NCBI GenBank assembly: GCA_038380435.1
Contig: JAWZYU010000005.1
Location: 37,470,001-37,534,000 of the forward strand
Direction of reading: 5' to 3'
DNA length: 64,000 nucleotides
DNA from: Ryuthela nishihirai
Taxonomy: Eukaryota > Arthropoda > Arachnida > Araneae > Heptathelidae
The translations under genes were made by a program, and so were the position numbers. Position 1 is the stretch's first letter. Every line of letters starts with the position of its first letter. Positions 18,908 through 28,761 of the stretch are shown in pieces. The notes under the pieces were generated by a model, which ran no database searches, was not told the DNA's origin, and saw only the letters and a program-made list of their open reading frames with translations.

Positions 18908-21900
18908 TTATAGTATATTAAACATATGTATTTGTTTTATATATTTTATTAATAATTTATAGTATTTAGCCTTTTTTTTTGAATTTTCAGGCTCCAAAAT
19001 GCTTTTAAAGTTAAAATTTGAAATATTAAATTTTCTCAAGTCATTAAAGTAATTTTCTCTTTCTTGAACATATTTTTTACACTTGAACAATATATGTTCA
19101 AGATTCTCATACTCCATGCATTGATCACATGCCGGGGAATCTTTTTTTTTCATTGTATATAATCTTGCCTTTGTGATTGCTGAATTTGTTTTAATTTTCA
19201 GAATTATATTTATTTCTTTCTTATTTAGACCATAATTGTTGAATTTATTTATAGCATGTGAAATATTATATCTAAATGTGTCATTTGCATTTGTTTCATA
19301 CCATTTTTGTGTATCATTTATAATATTTACTTTATTTAATTTTTTATATAAAAATATAAAAAAGGGTGTGTTGTAGTTAGGAGTTATATTTATTGCTGTT
19401 TTTGCTTTTTTATCTACTATTTCATTATATTTTATTCCCACATGACTAGGTATCCATTGTATATGTATAATATTTCTGTTGATTATATGATTTTTTGTTA
19501 TGATAAGAATGTCATTTATAAAGATTTTAAAATTACTTTTTGAGGGATCATTATATATTGTTTCTATCGATGCTTTACTGTCAGTGAAAACTACAATATT
19601 TTTATTTTTAAATTTTAAAGCCCAGTTTAATGCTAAAATGATTGCAGATATTTCTGCAGTTAAAATGGGATTAGGTTTGTTAAATTTAAAAAGATATTCA
19701 TAATTTTCTTCTGGGCATATAAAAGCTCCAGCTAATTTATTTCTATCTTCACTAAGAGATCCGTCCGTGTATATGTGTATAAAATCTTTATATCTATTAT
19801 TTATTTGCAGTTCTGAAAGTAGTTTAAGAGTATCAATATCATGTGCTTTTTTGGTTTGTATATTATCAATATTTGTGTTTAAAATAGGGAAAGTTGAAAT
19901 CCAATATGGAATTTGTATATTATAGTCACCACTTTTCTTATTTAAAATTAATTCAGTTAATTCATTCTTGTTTATTAAGTTATTCGAAAAAGTGTCATTA
20001 AAATTATTTAATATTTTATCAATGATTGGATGTTTATTATTTTTTGATGAAATTCTGAAAATTAGATTATTTAATAAGTATCTTTTTTTAATACTTATAG
20101 GTGGTATAGCAGTTTCTGCATAAATATTTAAGTTATTTGTATATTGATGAAGTCCTATACAAAATTTTAATATTTTTACTTGTATATTCTCTAATATTTT
20201 TAGTTTAGTTTTTGTTATGTTATTAATTAGTTCTATTCCATATAAACATTTTGGAAAAATTATTGCATTGTATATTTGTAAAAGATATTTATTTTCACAT
20301 CCCCATTTTGAACTTCCCAAATATCTGAGAAAGTTAAATAGTTTGTTTGCTTTGTCTTTTGCTGTTTCTATATAATTATTCCATGATAATTTTGAATCTA
20401 TTTGTAATCCTAGAAATTTAAAATTATCTACAATTGTTATGTTGTTATTATTTAATTTAATTTCAAAATCAGTTGGCAATTTTTTATTTTTATGAATATA
20501 AGTTAATATGGTTTTTTCAATAGAAATTGAAAGGTTCCATGTGCTGTAATATTTAATGATATCATTAGTTAATTTTTGAAATGTTTTTTGTATGTTTTCA
20601 GGATGTTTGATGAAAGACCAGAAGATCAAATCATCTGCAAAAGTTCCAAATTTTACATTTTCTGGTATAATATTTTGTAGATCATTTAAATATAAGTTGA
20701 ATAATAAAGGGGACAAGATGTCTCCCTGAATAAGTCCATTATTAAATTGATATTGTGTAGAAAAGTTTTTTCCTATTTTAATTTTAAAATTTTTTCCTTT
20801 AATAATATTAAATAAAAATCTATACATGTTACCGCAAATATTTAATTCTTTAACTTTGTGTAAGATACCATTATGAGGCACCGAGTCAAAAGCTTTTTCG
20901 ATGTCAATACTAAGTATAATTAAAAATAATTTATTTTTAATTGCATATTCAGCATCAGTAATTATATTTAGTAGAAGATCATTAGCAGATCTTCCTTGTC
21001 TAAATCCATAAATATGATTGTTCAATATTTTGTTATTTTCAATGTGCCAATTTAATCTGTTTATGAGTAATCTTTCAAAAAGTTTTAATACATTAGATCC
21101 TAGACATATAGGTCTATATGAATTTAAGTTGTCTGCATTTTTTCTAGGTTTTTTTATAAATATCATTAAGTTTTCAAACCAACTGTTTGGGTAAGTTTTA
21201 GAATTCCAAATTTCATTAAAATTATTCAATAGTATTTTTTTCCAATTATTTGGTAAATTTTTTAATTCCTTATTTGTGATACCATCTGGTCCTGCTGTTG
21301 TTTTTGATTTTAAGGATCTTAAAGCAAAATTTAATTCATAAAATGTAAATGGTTTATTTAAATATTCTGTATTTTTGTTTGTGTAGAATTGATGCATTAT
21401 ATTCGAGTTGTTATATTTGTTATCAATTTTATTATTTGGTTTATGGTGTAGATTAATAAAATATGCTGCTAATCTTTCAGTTGTTTCTTGTAAACTTTCC
21501 TTATTTTTGAGAGCTATGGATTGTAATGGATTTGTTGGTTCTTTTTCATTATGTAATTTTTTATAGATTCTCCATAAGTTTGTTGTAGATGTCAATGGTG
21601 AAAGTTTTTCTGTAAATATTTTCCAGTTTTGTTTTTGTATATTAATAATTTTTTTTGAAATTGCTTTCTCTAATCTTTTAAATATTTCACATGCTATAAA
21701 TGTTTTTTTGTTTAACATATCTCTTTCTGCTTTTCGTCTAATTGCTATTAATTTATTTATGAAGATAGTGTGAATGTTATTTTTTGGTATTTTTTTGTGT
21801 ACAGACTGTGTACAATTTTCTCTTATGTTTTTCACTTTATCTATAATAGTAATATAATCTAAATTTATATTTTCTTTTATTTCTTCATTTTTTAGTTCAT

Positions 21901-22603
21901 TTTTGTAATTATTCCAGTTAGTAATTTTTACAAAAGTCTTTAGCTTCTGTTTTTTTAAAAATTTAATATAGATTGGATAATGGTCACTACTCAAATTGTC
22001 TGGAGAGATATTCCATTCTATTTCTTTTGCTATTTTTTCAGTACATAATGATAAATCAATTACTGAATTTCTGTCATTTTTGTTTAATCTTGTAGTTTGA
22101 TCTGTGTTTAGTATAATTAAATTTCTATATTCTATATATTTTAATAAATGTGTACTTTTGTAATCATTTTTATAAGAGAACCATGTTTTGTTGTGTGTAT
22201 TGAAGTCTCCACAAATAATGGTTTCTCCTTCCAGATCCTCTAATAATTTTAAGTATTGGTTAAAAGTAATTAAAATTCCAGGATTATATATATTTACAAT
22301 ATTAATTGTCAAATTTAATATTTTAATTTGAACTATTATGCATTCTAATTTATCATTAATTATTTCTGTTTTTAATCTTCTTTGAGGTAAAAATTTGTTG
22401 ATATATGTTATAATTCCTTTGGTATGCTGATTATTTTTTTGTTTATAAGTGATAAAATTATTGAATTCTGGTATATTACCTGATGTTGCTTCCTGAATGC
22501 ATATAGCTTGTATATTTTTAGTTAATAAAAGATGTTTAATCAAGTGTTTTTTATTGCCGATTCCCCGGCAATTCCATTGGCAGATAAGTGGATTCAAGTC
22601 CAT
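18908..22603 (-). CDS. ORF2 of element E: endonuclease, reverse transcriptase, RNase H
   Basis: 1231 aa from the ATG at 22601-22603 to the TAA at 18908-18910. Endonuclease: ICQWNCRGIGNK near residue 7, ICIQEATSGN, GDFNTHNKTW, DLSLCTEKI, SDHYPIY. RT: SYRPICLGSNVLKLFERLL, YGFRQGRSANDLL, DIEKAFDSVPH, GLIQGDILSPLLFNLYLNDL, FADD near 652. RNase H: YTDGSL near 945, TDSKAS, WIPSHVGIKYNEIVDKKAK. C-terminal motif: CDQCMEYENLEHILFKC. In the last RNase H block the usual ADxxAK is VDKKAK, as in A where it is VDTLAK. The start overlaps the end of ORF1 by 10 nt. The frame is undamaged although ORF1 in the same element is broken. Confidence 0.94.
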   Translation of the reverse strand: MDLNPLICQWNCRGIGNKKHLIKHLLLTKNIQAICIQEATSGNIPEFNNFITYKQKNNQHTKGIITYINKFLPQRRLKTEIINDKLECIIVQIKILNLTINIVNIYNPGILITFNQYLKLLEDLEGETIICGDFNTHNKTWFSYKNDYKSTHLLKYIEYRNLIILNTDQTTRLNKNDRNSVIDLSLCTEKIAKEIEWNISPDNLSSDHYPIYIKFLKKQKLKTFVKITNWNNYKNELKNEEIKENINLDYITIIDKVKNIRENCTQSVHKKIPKNNIHTIFINKLIAIRRKAERDMLNKKTFIACEIFKRLEKAISKKIINIQKQNWKIFTEKLSPLTSTTNLWRIYKKLHNEKEPTNPLQSIALKNKESLQETTERLAAYFINLHHKPNNKIDNKYNNSNIMHQFYTNKNTEYLNKPFTFYELNFALRSLKSKTTAGPDGITNKELKNLPNNWKKILLNNFNEIWNSKTYPNSWFENLMIFIKKPRKNADNLNSYRPICLGSNVLKLFERLLINRLNWHIENNKILNNHIYGFRQGRSANDLLLNIITDAEYAIKNKLFLIILSIDIEKAFDSVPHNGILHKVKELNICGNMYRFLFNIIKGKNFKIKIGKNFSTQYQFNNGLIQGDILSPLLFNLYLNDLQNIIPENVKFGTFADDLIFWSFIKHPENIQKTFQKLTNDIIKYYSTWNLSISIEKTILTYIHKNKKLPTDFEIKLNNNNITIVDNFKFLGLQIDSKLSWNNYIETAKDKANKLFNFLRYLGSSKWGCENKYLLQIYNAIIFPKCLYGIELINNITKTKLKILENIQVKILKFCIGLHQYTNNLNIYAETAIPPISIKKRYLLNNLIFRISSKNNKHPIIDKILNNFNDTFSNNLINKNELTELILNKKSGDYNIQIPYWISTFPILNTNIDNIQTKKAHDIDTLKLLSELQINNRYKDFIHIYTDGSLSEDRNKLAGAFICPEENYEYLFKFNKPNPILTAEISAIILALNWALKFKNKNIVVFTDSKASIETIYNDPSKSNFKIFINDILIITKNHIINRNIIHIQWIPSHVGIKYNEIVDKKAKTAINITPNYNTPFFIFLYKKLNKVNIINDTQKWYETNANDTFRYNISHAINKFNNYGLNKKEINIILKIKTNSAITKARLYTMKKKDSPACDQCMEYENLEHILFKCKKYVQERENYFNDLRKFNISNFNFKSILEPENSKKKAKYYKLLIKYIKQIHMFNIL

Positions 22604-24247
22604 GAACCAGCATTTATAATAGTTATAAGTAAGTCCTTAATTAGATTAGCTTCTGGACAACTTGGTAATATGTAATCGAAAAGCTTAATCAAAAGTTCAA
22701 TCATTTGTCTTTTGCCGTTACTCGAGATTCCTCCGCTAGTAGTAGCACTCTGTTTATCATTTTCTCTTGTCATGTTACCTTTATTTGTCGATTCATAGTG
22801 TATTTCTGTTTTATTAGAAGATTTATGTCCCGTTATATGTTTCTTTACTTTCATAGCATAGTCATTCTTAGGTGTATACAAGTTCTTTTCAGCTTCATTC
22901 AAGTTCATCGATTTAGAACTTGTAGGCAAATTTGGGAAGTTTTCTGTGTCGTCCTCTTCTAAGTTAAATGTGGAGCTCTCTGTCTGGTCCGCATAAATCG
23001 GGTTTTCAATCCTTCCAGTTTTCAAGCTTTGACGCAATTCCGCCGTTTGCGTTAAATGATTTGTTTTATTGAAAGATGTTCCAAATTTGTTTTCCGATTG
23101 AATTTTTGCTTTAGTAAATGCTTGATTCCATGTAATATTTTCATTTAGCTGTATCTCCCTGGCTTTACAAGCTATAATTCTTACTGGGCATCCTGCAAAA
23201 GTTGCAGGATGTTTACCTCTACAATTTGGACAGTTAAAGTTCTTGGCTGTACAATATTTATAATTATGTCTTCCACCACATTTCTTACATGTAATTTTTC
23301 CTTTACATGCGTACATTAAGTGCCCAAAAATGTAGCATTTTAAACAAAGATGTGGGGGGAGATTATAATTCTTTACTGAATGCCTAGTAAAACCAATAAA
23401 AACATGGGGTGGAAGGATTTCACCTTCAAATTCTAATACTATTTTATGTGTAGGATTAGAATATGTCTCACTCATTTTATCAATGTCTTTTTCATAGTGC
23501 CACATTCGGCGCATGCTTATTACTTTCTGACTTTCCAGATTATCTAGAATGAAGTCATCATCCCAATGTATAGGAACTCCTATAATCGTTCCCAGAACAG
23601 ATTTTTTGAAGTCCGGAAATTCCACCTTAACTGGTGTATTAAGAATTTCTTTGATTTAATAATAAGTTTTGCTGTTCCTTTGATTTGGGAAAGACAAGCA
23701 ATCTTCCCTGAGATATAAACTTTCCATCAATATGTTCCTTCAATAGATTAAAGAAAAATGATGTTACTTTACATATATCTAGTTTACTTATATCAGTATT
23801 GATTCCTTTAATGCAAAGTGATAAGTCATTCTTGTTATTAATAGATTTTTCGATAATTTGGGGGAATTTGGAAAATTCACAATCAATCTTTGTTATTACA
23901 GTATATTGTTTTTTTACCTCATTAGTTTTACCGATCTCATTTTCCATTTTATTATTATATTTGTCATGATTAGTATCATTAACAATTACCTGTTCTTTTT
24001 TATCCAAATCCTTTACTAAGACTTTGTCAGACACATTATTATCCTCAACCGATTTTGTTGGCGATGATTCTGAGTCAGAAGATAGCTTCAAATCTTCATT
24101 TAATATGGTAAAGTCACTAGTCTTGCTGCTTTTAATGTCCTCCATTTTAGGGTTAATTTCCGGCATGTCCTGGTACTTGTTTCTTTTCACTTTTATTTTT
24201 CCGTTGCCTGGTGATGATTTCTTTTTCCTATTGCCGCCAACGGCCAT
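22594..24247 (-). pseudogene. ORF1 of element E, broken by a 2-nt deletion
   Basis: A gag-like protein starting at the ATG at 24245-24247 (MAVGGNRKKK). It reads well for about 200 codons, then shifts frame near 23651-23653. C has TTTCTTTAAGATTTA where E has TTTCTTTGATTTA, a loss of two bases. Downstream of the break the original frame is open again to the TGA at 22594-22596. That part contains the conserved central domain, the three knuckles (CLKCYIFGHLMYAC, CKKCGGRHNYKYC, CPNCRGKHPATFAGC) and a C-terminal region absent from C. A single event explains the damage, so the copy is young. Confidence 0.9.
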
Positions 24248-24425
24248 TTTCAATTTTAATTTGTGGCTTTATATGTCCACTCTCTCACTAGGTACACTCG
24301 CTAAAACAATCTTACACCAGCCTCAACAAACTCGACCACCTGCAACGATGGTCACCGCTCTTTTTTTTTCGTCCTTATCAACTCTAGATAGATAGATAGA
24401 TAACTTCCCTCAAAATGAATATTCT

Positions 24426-24455
24426 GGAGTAGTAAATCTACTCCAACTCATTCAG
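24426..24455 (-). promoter_or_regulatory. 3'-terminal stem-loop of element F
   Basis: The hairpin is identical to D's: GGAGTAG (24426-24432), loop TAAAT, CTACTCC (24438-24444). The shared 10-mer CTGAATGAGT (complement) follows at 24446-24455. Confidence 0.65.
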
Positions 24456-25062
24456 GTCCTTGTAAGTGTGAAAAAAAAAGAAAAAAAAAAGGCATGGATA
24501 ATCTATAAGTGTTTTATTGGTGGTGTTGAGAATTGAGTAGTTGTTGTTAAATCTTCGTGTTGTTTAGTGGTGTTATTGTATTTTGTAATTAAAACTTCAT
24601 GTTGTCTGTGTGGTATGTGTGAGAAATTTACGAGTTGGAAAATTTGGTATATTATCAGTAGTTTTGGGTAAGCTTCATGTTGTTGATGTTGTAGCTAGAG
24701 TAAGTAAGACTACTTGTTATTTTAAACCCCTTTTTGTTTTTTTATATATTGATATCTTTTTTTTTTTCTTGGATCTCCCTCCCTTGGGAAAGAGGAGAGA
24801 GAGAAAAAAAGAATTTGTGTATTTTTTTATACAGGTTTTTTTTTTTGTCAAAAAAGATTTAAAAAAAAAAACTCATTCTCTGGCAAGGAGAGGAGAGTTG
24901 TTTTTGTTTTAATTAATTTTTTTTTTTTTTTGAGAATTAACTATGATTAGTTAAGCATTTTTTAATTAATATTATTTTTTTCCTCTCTTTTATGATTTTT
25001 TCTTGTTTAATTTTGAAATGTTTTTTTTTTTAGAAAAATTTTTTTTTTATTTTTGGTAAGTT

Positions 25063-28000
25063 TTAGATTATGTTGAAGAGTTCACAGTCTCTAAAGAATT
25101 TTATTAGTAGTTTGAGGATTTTTTTGTTGATTGTTTGGTTTTCGTGCTCTAGTATATTTGAAAATTTAAATACTGTAATATTATGTTTTGTAAGGTTTGA
25201 GTAGTAGGTGTCTCTTTGGGCATTGAAATGTTGGCACTCAAAGATTATGTGTTCTATGGTGTGTGGGGAATTACAGAATTTGCAGTTGGGGGATGAGATT
25301 TTATTGTATGTATAAAGTGTAGTATTTGTTAGTGCCCAATTGGTTCTGATTTTAGCTATTAAACTCCTTTCAGCTTTGGTTAAGCCATAATCCTTAAATT
25401 TTTGTATGTTGTGATTAATCATGAATCTGTGTGAGTGGGTTGCATTTGTCTGAAAATATTGTTGTATATCATTGAATAAAAGTGTTTTATTTTGTTGTTT
25501 GTGAATTTGTATGAAGAAGGGAGTTGGGATGGATGTTATGTTTTTTTGGGCTTGTTTTGCTAATGAGTCTGCTTCTTCATTTCCAGTGATGCCAATGTGT
25601 GAGGGTACCCATTGTATGTGTATGATGTTTTTTTGTGAGAGATGTTTGGAAATTAAAATATTGCAGTCATTAGAGAAGATGGGGTAGTTAGATTTGTAAG
25701 GGTTGGCATAAAGTAATTCTAAAGCAGATTTGCAGTCTGAGAAGATGACAATTTGTGAGTTGTGAAATGTAAGTGCCCATTGTATTGCTAGAATGATGGC
25801 ATTTGTTTCAGCTAGTATGATTGGAGAAGCTTGATTAAATTTAAAGGAATAAGATTTTTTGAATTCTGGACATGTGAAGGCTCCTGAGGAAATTTTTGTG
25901 TTGTCATTGTGTGAGCCATCTGTGAAAATTTTGATGTGATTTTTGTATGTTATGTCAATGTGTAGGTTTGACAGGTCTAGCAGTTGATTTGAATCTAGTG
26001 ATTGTTTTTGTGTAATTCCTGGAATGTCCAGGGAGATTATGGGGGGGCAGCTTATCCAGGGTGGGAAATTAGGTATGTAGTTTCCACTTGTGTTGGAGTG
26101 AATAATTTCTAGTATTTTCTGATTTTGGTTTAAGGTGGAGATGGTATTGGGAGGATTATTGCTAGTGATTTTTTTTATAATGGGGTGTTGTCTGTTTTTT
26201 GAAATGATTCTGAAAATTAAGTTTGATAGGAGATATTTTTTGTTGATACTAATGGGGGGGATAGCTGTGTCTGCATAGAGATCTATGTTTTTACTGCCTT
26301 TTGGGATACCCAGTATGTGTCTGATAATTTTAGTTTGTATGGTTTCTAATAAATTTGTGTTGTGTTGTGAAATATTATTTAGTAGTTCAATGCCATATTG
26401 ATATTTTGGTGCTATGAGGTTTTGGTATATCAGGAGTAGATTTTTAGAATTACAGCCCCATGTAGAGTGTCCGAGATATTTGAGATATTGAAATAGTTTG
26501 TTTCCTGTAGTTGTAGCATGTTTGATGTGTTTAGTCCATTTGAGTTTGGAGTCAAAGTGGAGGCCTAGGAATTTTATGTCTTTAACAATTGTGATTTTTT
26601 TGTTGTGTATGAATATATTTAGTTTTCTGTGGGGGAATTTATTTTTATAAAAAGGTATTATTGATGTTTTATCTATTGATATATTAAGATTCCAGTCTTT
26701 GCAGAATGTTGTCAAATTATCTATGTTAATTTGTAAGTTATGTTTGATAATGTCTAGGTTATTATGGTGTGTCCAGATTATGATGTCGTCTGCATAAATG
26801 CCATATTTTATATCATGTGTGAAATATTGTGGGAGGTCATGTAAGAATAAATTAAAGAGGTTTGGTGACATAATGTCACCTTGTATAATACCTGTGTTAA
26901 TAGGGTAAGTAGAAGATAGATAGTTGTGAATTTTTATTTTGAATGTTTTTTTTGTAATAATGTTGAATAGGAATTTGTATATATTGCCACTAAGTTTTAG
27001 TTTTTTTAGTTTAAAGAGTAGTGCATTATGGTTGACAGAGTCAAAGGCATGTTTGATGTCTACAACGATGGCTATTAAATACTGGTTGTTGGAGAATGCA
27101 TATTCTATGTCTGTAGTTAGATGAAGTAAGAGGTCTTTAGTAGATCTGCCTGGCCTGAATCCATAAAAGTGCTCACAAAGGATGTTTTGGCTTTCTATGT
27201 ACCAGGTCAGTCTGTTGTTTACCATTCTCTCGAATAGTTTTAGCATGTTAGATGAGAGGCAAATTGGCCTGTATGAAGTCAGTTCTTTAAAGTCTTTTTT
27301 ATTTTTAAGTAGAAATATTAGATGATTGTCATACCATTGAGGGGGTAGGGTGCCTGATTTCCAGATTTGGTTAAAGTTATTAAGTAGGGCAAGTAGCCAG
27401 TTTAAAGGAAGATGTTTGAGTAATCTGTTTGATATTTTATCCGGTCCATTTGCAGTTCTATTTTTGAGTTGTTTGATTGCATTGGTAAGCTCATGTAGCG
27501 TGAATGGTAGATTTAGAATATGGTCTTTGTCTTTGAAAAATCTGTGTAGAAAAGTTATGTTGTCAAATTTTTTGCTTAGTGTGTGAGAGTCATTGACTTT
27601 GTTGATGTGGTGTGTGGCAAATTTGTCTGCTATACTTGAAATGCTTTCATTATTGTGTAGGGCCAGAGATTCTATTGGTGTGGAGATTGTTTTTGGGCAT
27701 TGGTTGTTGTGTAATTTTTTGTATATTTTCCATAAGTTACTGGTAGATGAGTTGGGGGAGAGTGAATCAGTAAGTAGATGCCAGTTTGATTTTTGTATAT
27801 TTTTAATTTTTTTGTTGATAGCAGTTGAAAGTCTGTTAAAGTTTTCCACATCTCTGAAGGTGTTATTTCTGAGCATGATTCTCTCTGCTTTCCTTCTGAT
27901 TGCTATAAGTTTATTTACAAATATTGTATGTGAGTTATTATGTGGTAGTTTTTTAGTGTGTTGTGTTGTGTGTTTGTCCTGGCATGTTGATATGTTTTGT

Positions 28001-28761
28001 ATGATGTCATTATAAGAAGGGTAAGAGTTTTTTTGTATTTTATTATTGTGTAGGTCTGTTTTAAAGTTGGGCCAGTTGGTGAGAGATATAGTTGGTTTTT
28101 TAGTTTTATTATTATCAGGAGTTATAAATATTGGGAAGTGGTCACTATTATAAGAGTCAGGTGAGATTGACCATTTAAAAAAGTTTGCCAGGCCAGGTGT
28201 CACTAGTGTGAGGTCAATGACTGCATGTGTGTTGAGTTTATTTTTAATGGTTTTAGAGTTTTCATTTAGTATTAATAAGTTGTGCATATTAATAAATTTA
28301 AGGAGGTGTTTTCCTTTGTGGTCAGATTTCCATGAGAACCAGCTTGTGTGGTGTGAGTTGAAGTCCCCACAGATAAGGACTTCACCCGGTAAATAAGATA
28401 AAATTTTTGAGTAGGTTGATTCATAAATGGTTTTTCCTGAGTTGTAGCAATTGAGTATGTAAATTTGTTTTTTGTTGATGGTTATTTTGATTGCTAAGCA
28501 TTCTAGGGAGTCATGTAAAATAGGGATTGGTATTTGTGTTTGTGGGATGTTCTGTTTTATGTATGTGATGATGCCTTTGGAGTGTGGGGAGTTTTTTTGT
28601 TGGTATGAGATGAAATTATTAAATTGTGGGATTGATTTTGTGAATGTTTCTTGGAGAAGGATAATAGATAGATTTTGAGTTTTGATCAAGTGTTTGAGTA
28701 GGTGTACTTTTGAGGTGATTCCTCTAGAGTTCCATTGGAGAATCTTTCGGTCACTATTCAT
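25063..28761 (-). CDS. ORF2 of element F: endonuclease, reverse transcriptase, RNase H
   Basis: 1232 aa from the ATG at 28759-28761, overlapping the ORF1 stop as ATGA. The domain layout and all motifs equal those of D's ORF2. The differences I found by eye are Q to H after PIL, T to K in ITYxNHIKIF, L to I in QKNxTSIP and N to K in ITVFxFSN, all in non-catalytic positions. No frameshift or stop is present. Two intact, almost identical ORF2 copies 12 kb apart point to recent transposition or a recent duplication. Confidence 0.95.
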   Translation of the reverse strand: MNSDRKILQWNSRGITSKVHLLKHLIKTQNLSIILLQETFTKSIPQFNNFISYQQKNSPHSKGIITYIKQNIPQTQIPIPILHDSLECLAIKITINKKQIYILNCYNSGKTIYESTYSKILSYLPGEVLICGDFNSHHTSWFSWKSDHKGKHLLKFINMHNLLILNENSKTIKNKLNTHAVIDLTLVTPGLANFFKWSISPDSYNSDHFPIFITPDNNKTKKPTISLTNWPNFKTDLHNNKIQKNSYPSYNDIIQNISTCQDKHTTQHTKKLPHNNSHTIFVNKLIAIRRKAERIMLRNNTFRDVENFNRLSTAINKKIKNIQKSNWHLLTDSLSPNSSTSNLWKIYKKLHNNQCPKTISTPIESLALHNNESISSIADKFATHHINKVNDSHTLSKKFDNITFLHRFFKDKDHILNLPFTLHELTNAIKQLKNRTANGPDKISNRLLKHLPLNWLLALLNNFNQIWKSGTLPPQWYDNHLIFLLKNKKDFKELTSYRPICLSSNMLKLFERMVNNRLTWYIESQNILCEHFYGFRPGRSTKDLLLHLTTDIEYAFSNNQYLIAIVVDIKHAFDSVNHNALLFKLKKLKLSGNIYKFLFNIITKKTFKIKIHNYLSSTYPINTGIIQGDIMSPNLFNLFLHDLPQYFTHDIKYGIYADDIIIWTHHNNLDIIKHNLQINIDNLTTFCKDWNLNISIDKTSIIPFYKNKFPHRKLNIFIHNKKITIVKDIKFLGLHFDSKLKWTKHIKHATTTGNKLFQYLKYLGHSTWGCNSKNLLLIYQNLIAPKYQYGIELLNNISQHNTNLLETIQTKIIRHILGIPKGSKNIDLYADTAIPPISINKKYLLSNLIFRIISKNRQHPIIKKITSNNPPNTISTLNQNQKILEIIHSNTSGNYIPNFPPWISCPPIISLDIPGITQKQSLDSNQLLDLSNLHIDITYKNHIKIFTDGSHNDNTKISSGAFTCPEFKKSYSFKFNQASPIILAETNAIILAIQWALTFHNSQIVIFSDCKSALELLYANPYKSNYPIFSNDCNILISKHLSQKNIIHIQWVPSHIGITGNEEADSLAKQAQKNITSIPTPFFIQIHKQQNKTLLFNDIQQYFQTNATHSHRFMINHNIQKFKDYGLTKAERSLIAKIRTNWALTNTTLYTYNKISSPNCKFCNSPHTIEHIIFECQHFNAQRDTYYSNLTKHNITVFKFSNILEHENQTINKKILKLLIKFFRDCELFNII

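Larger units (their letters stand above)
18656..24369 (-). mobile_element. Full-length non-LTR retrotransposon E between D and F
   Basis: A 5.7-kb element flanked by a perfect 13-bp target duplication, CGTCCTTATCAAC, at 18643-18655 and 24370-24382. The 3' tail is a pentanucleotide repeat, read as (AATAC)n on the plus strand at 18656-18670. The long T-run at 18762-18909 is the A-rich spacer after ORF2. The 5' end matches C up to GGTCACCGCTCTTTT, with five more T before the target duplication. ORF2 is intact and ORF1 is frameshifted. Confidence 0.93.
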
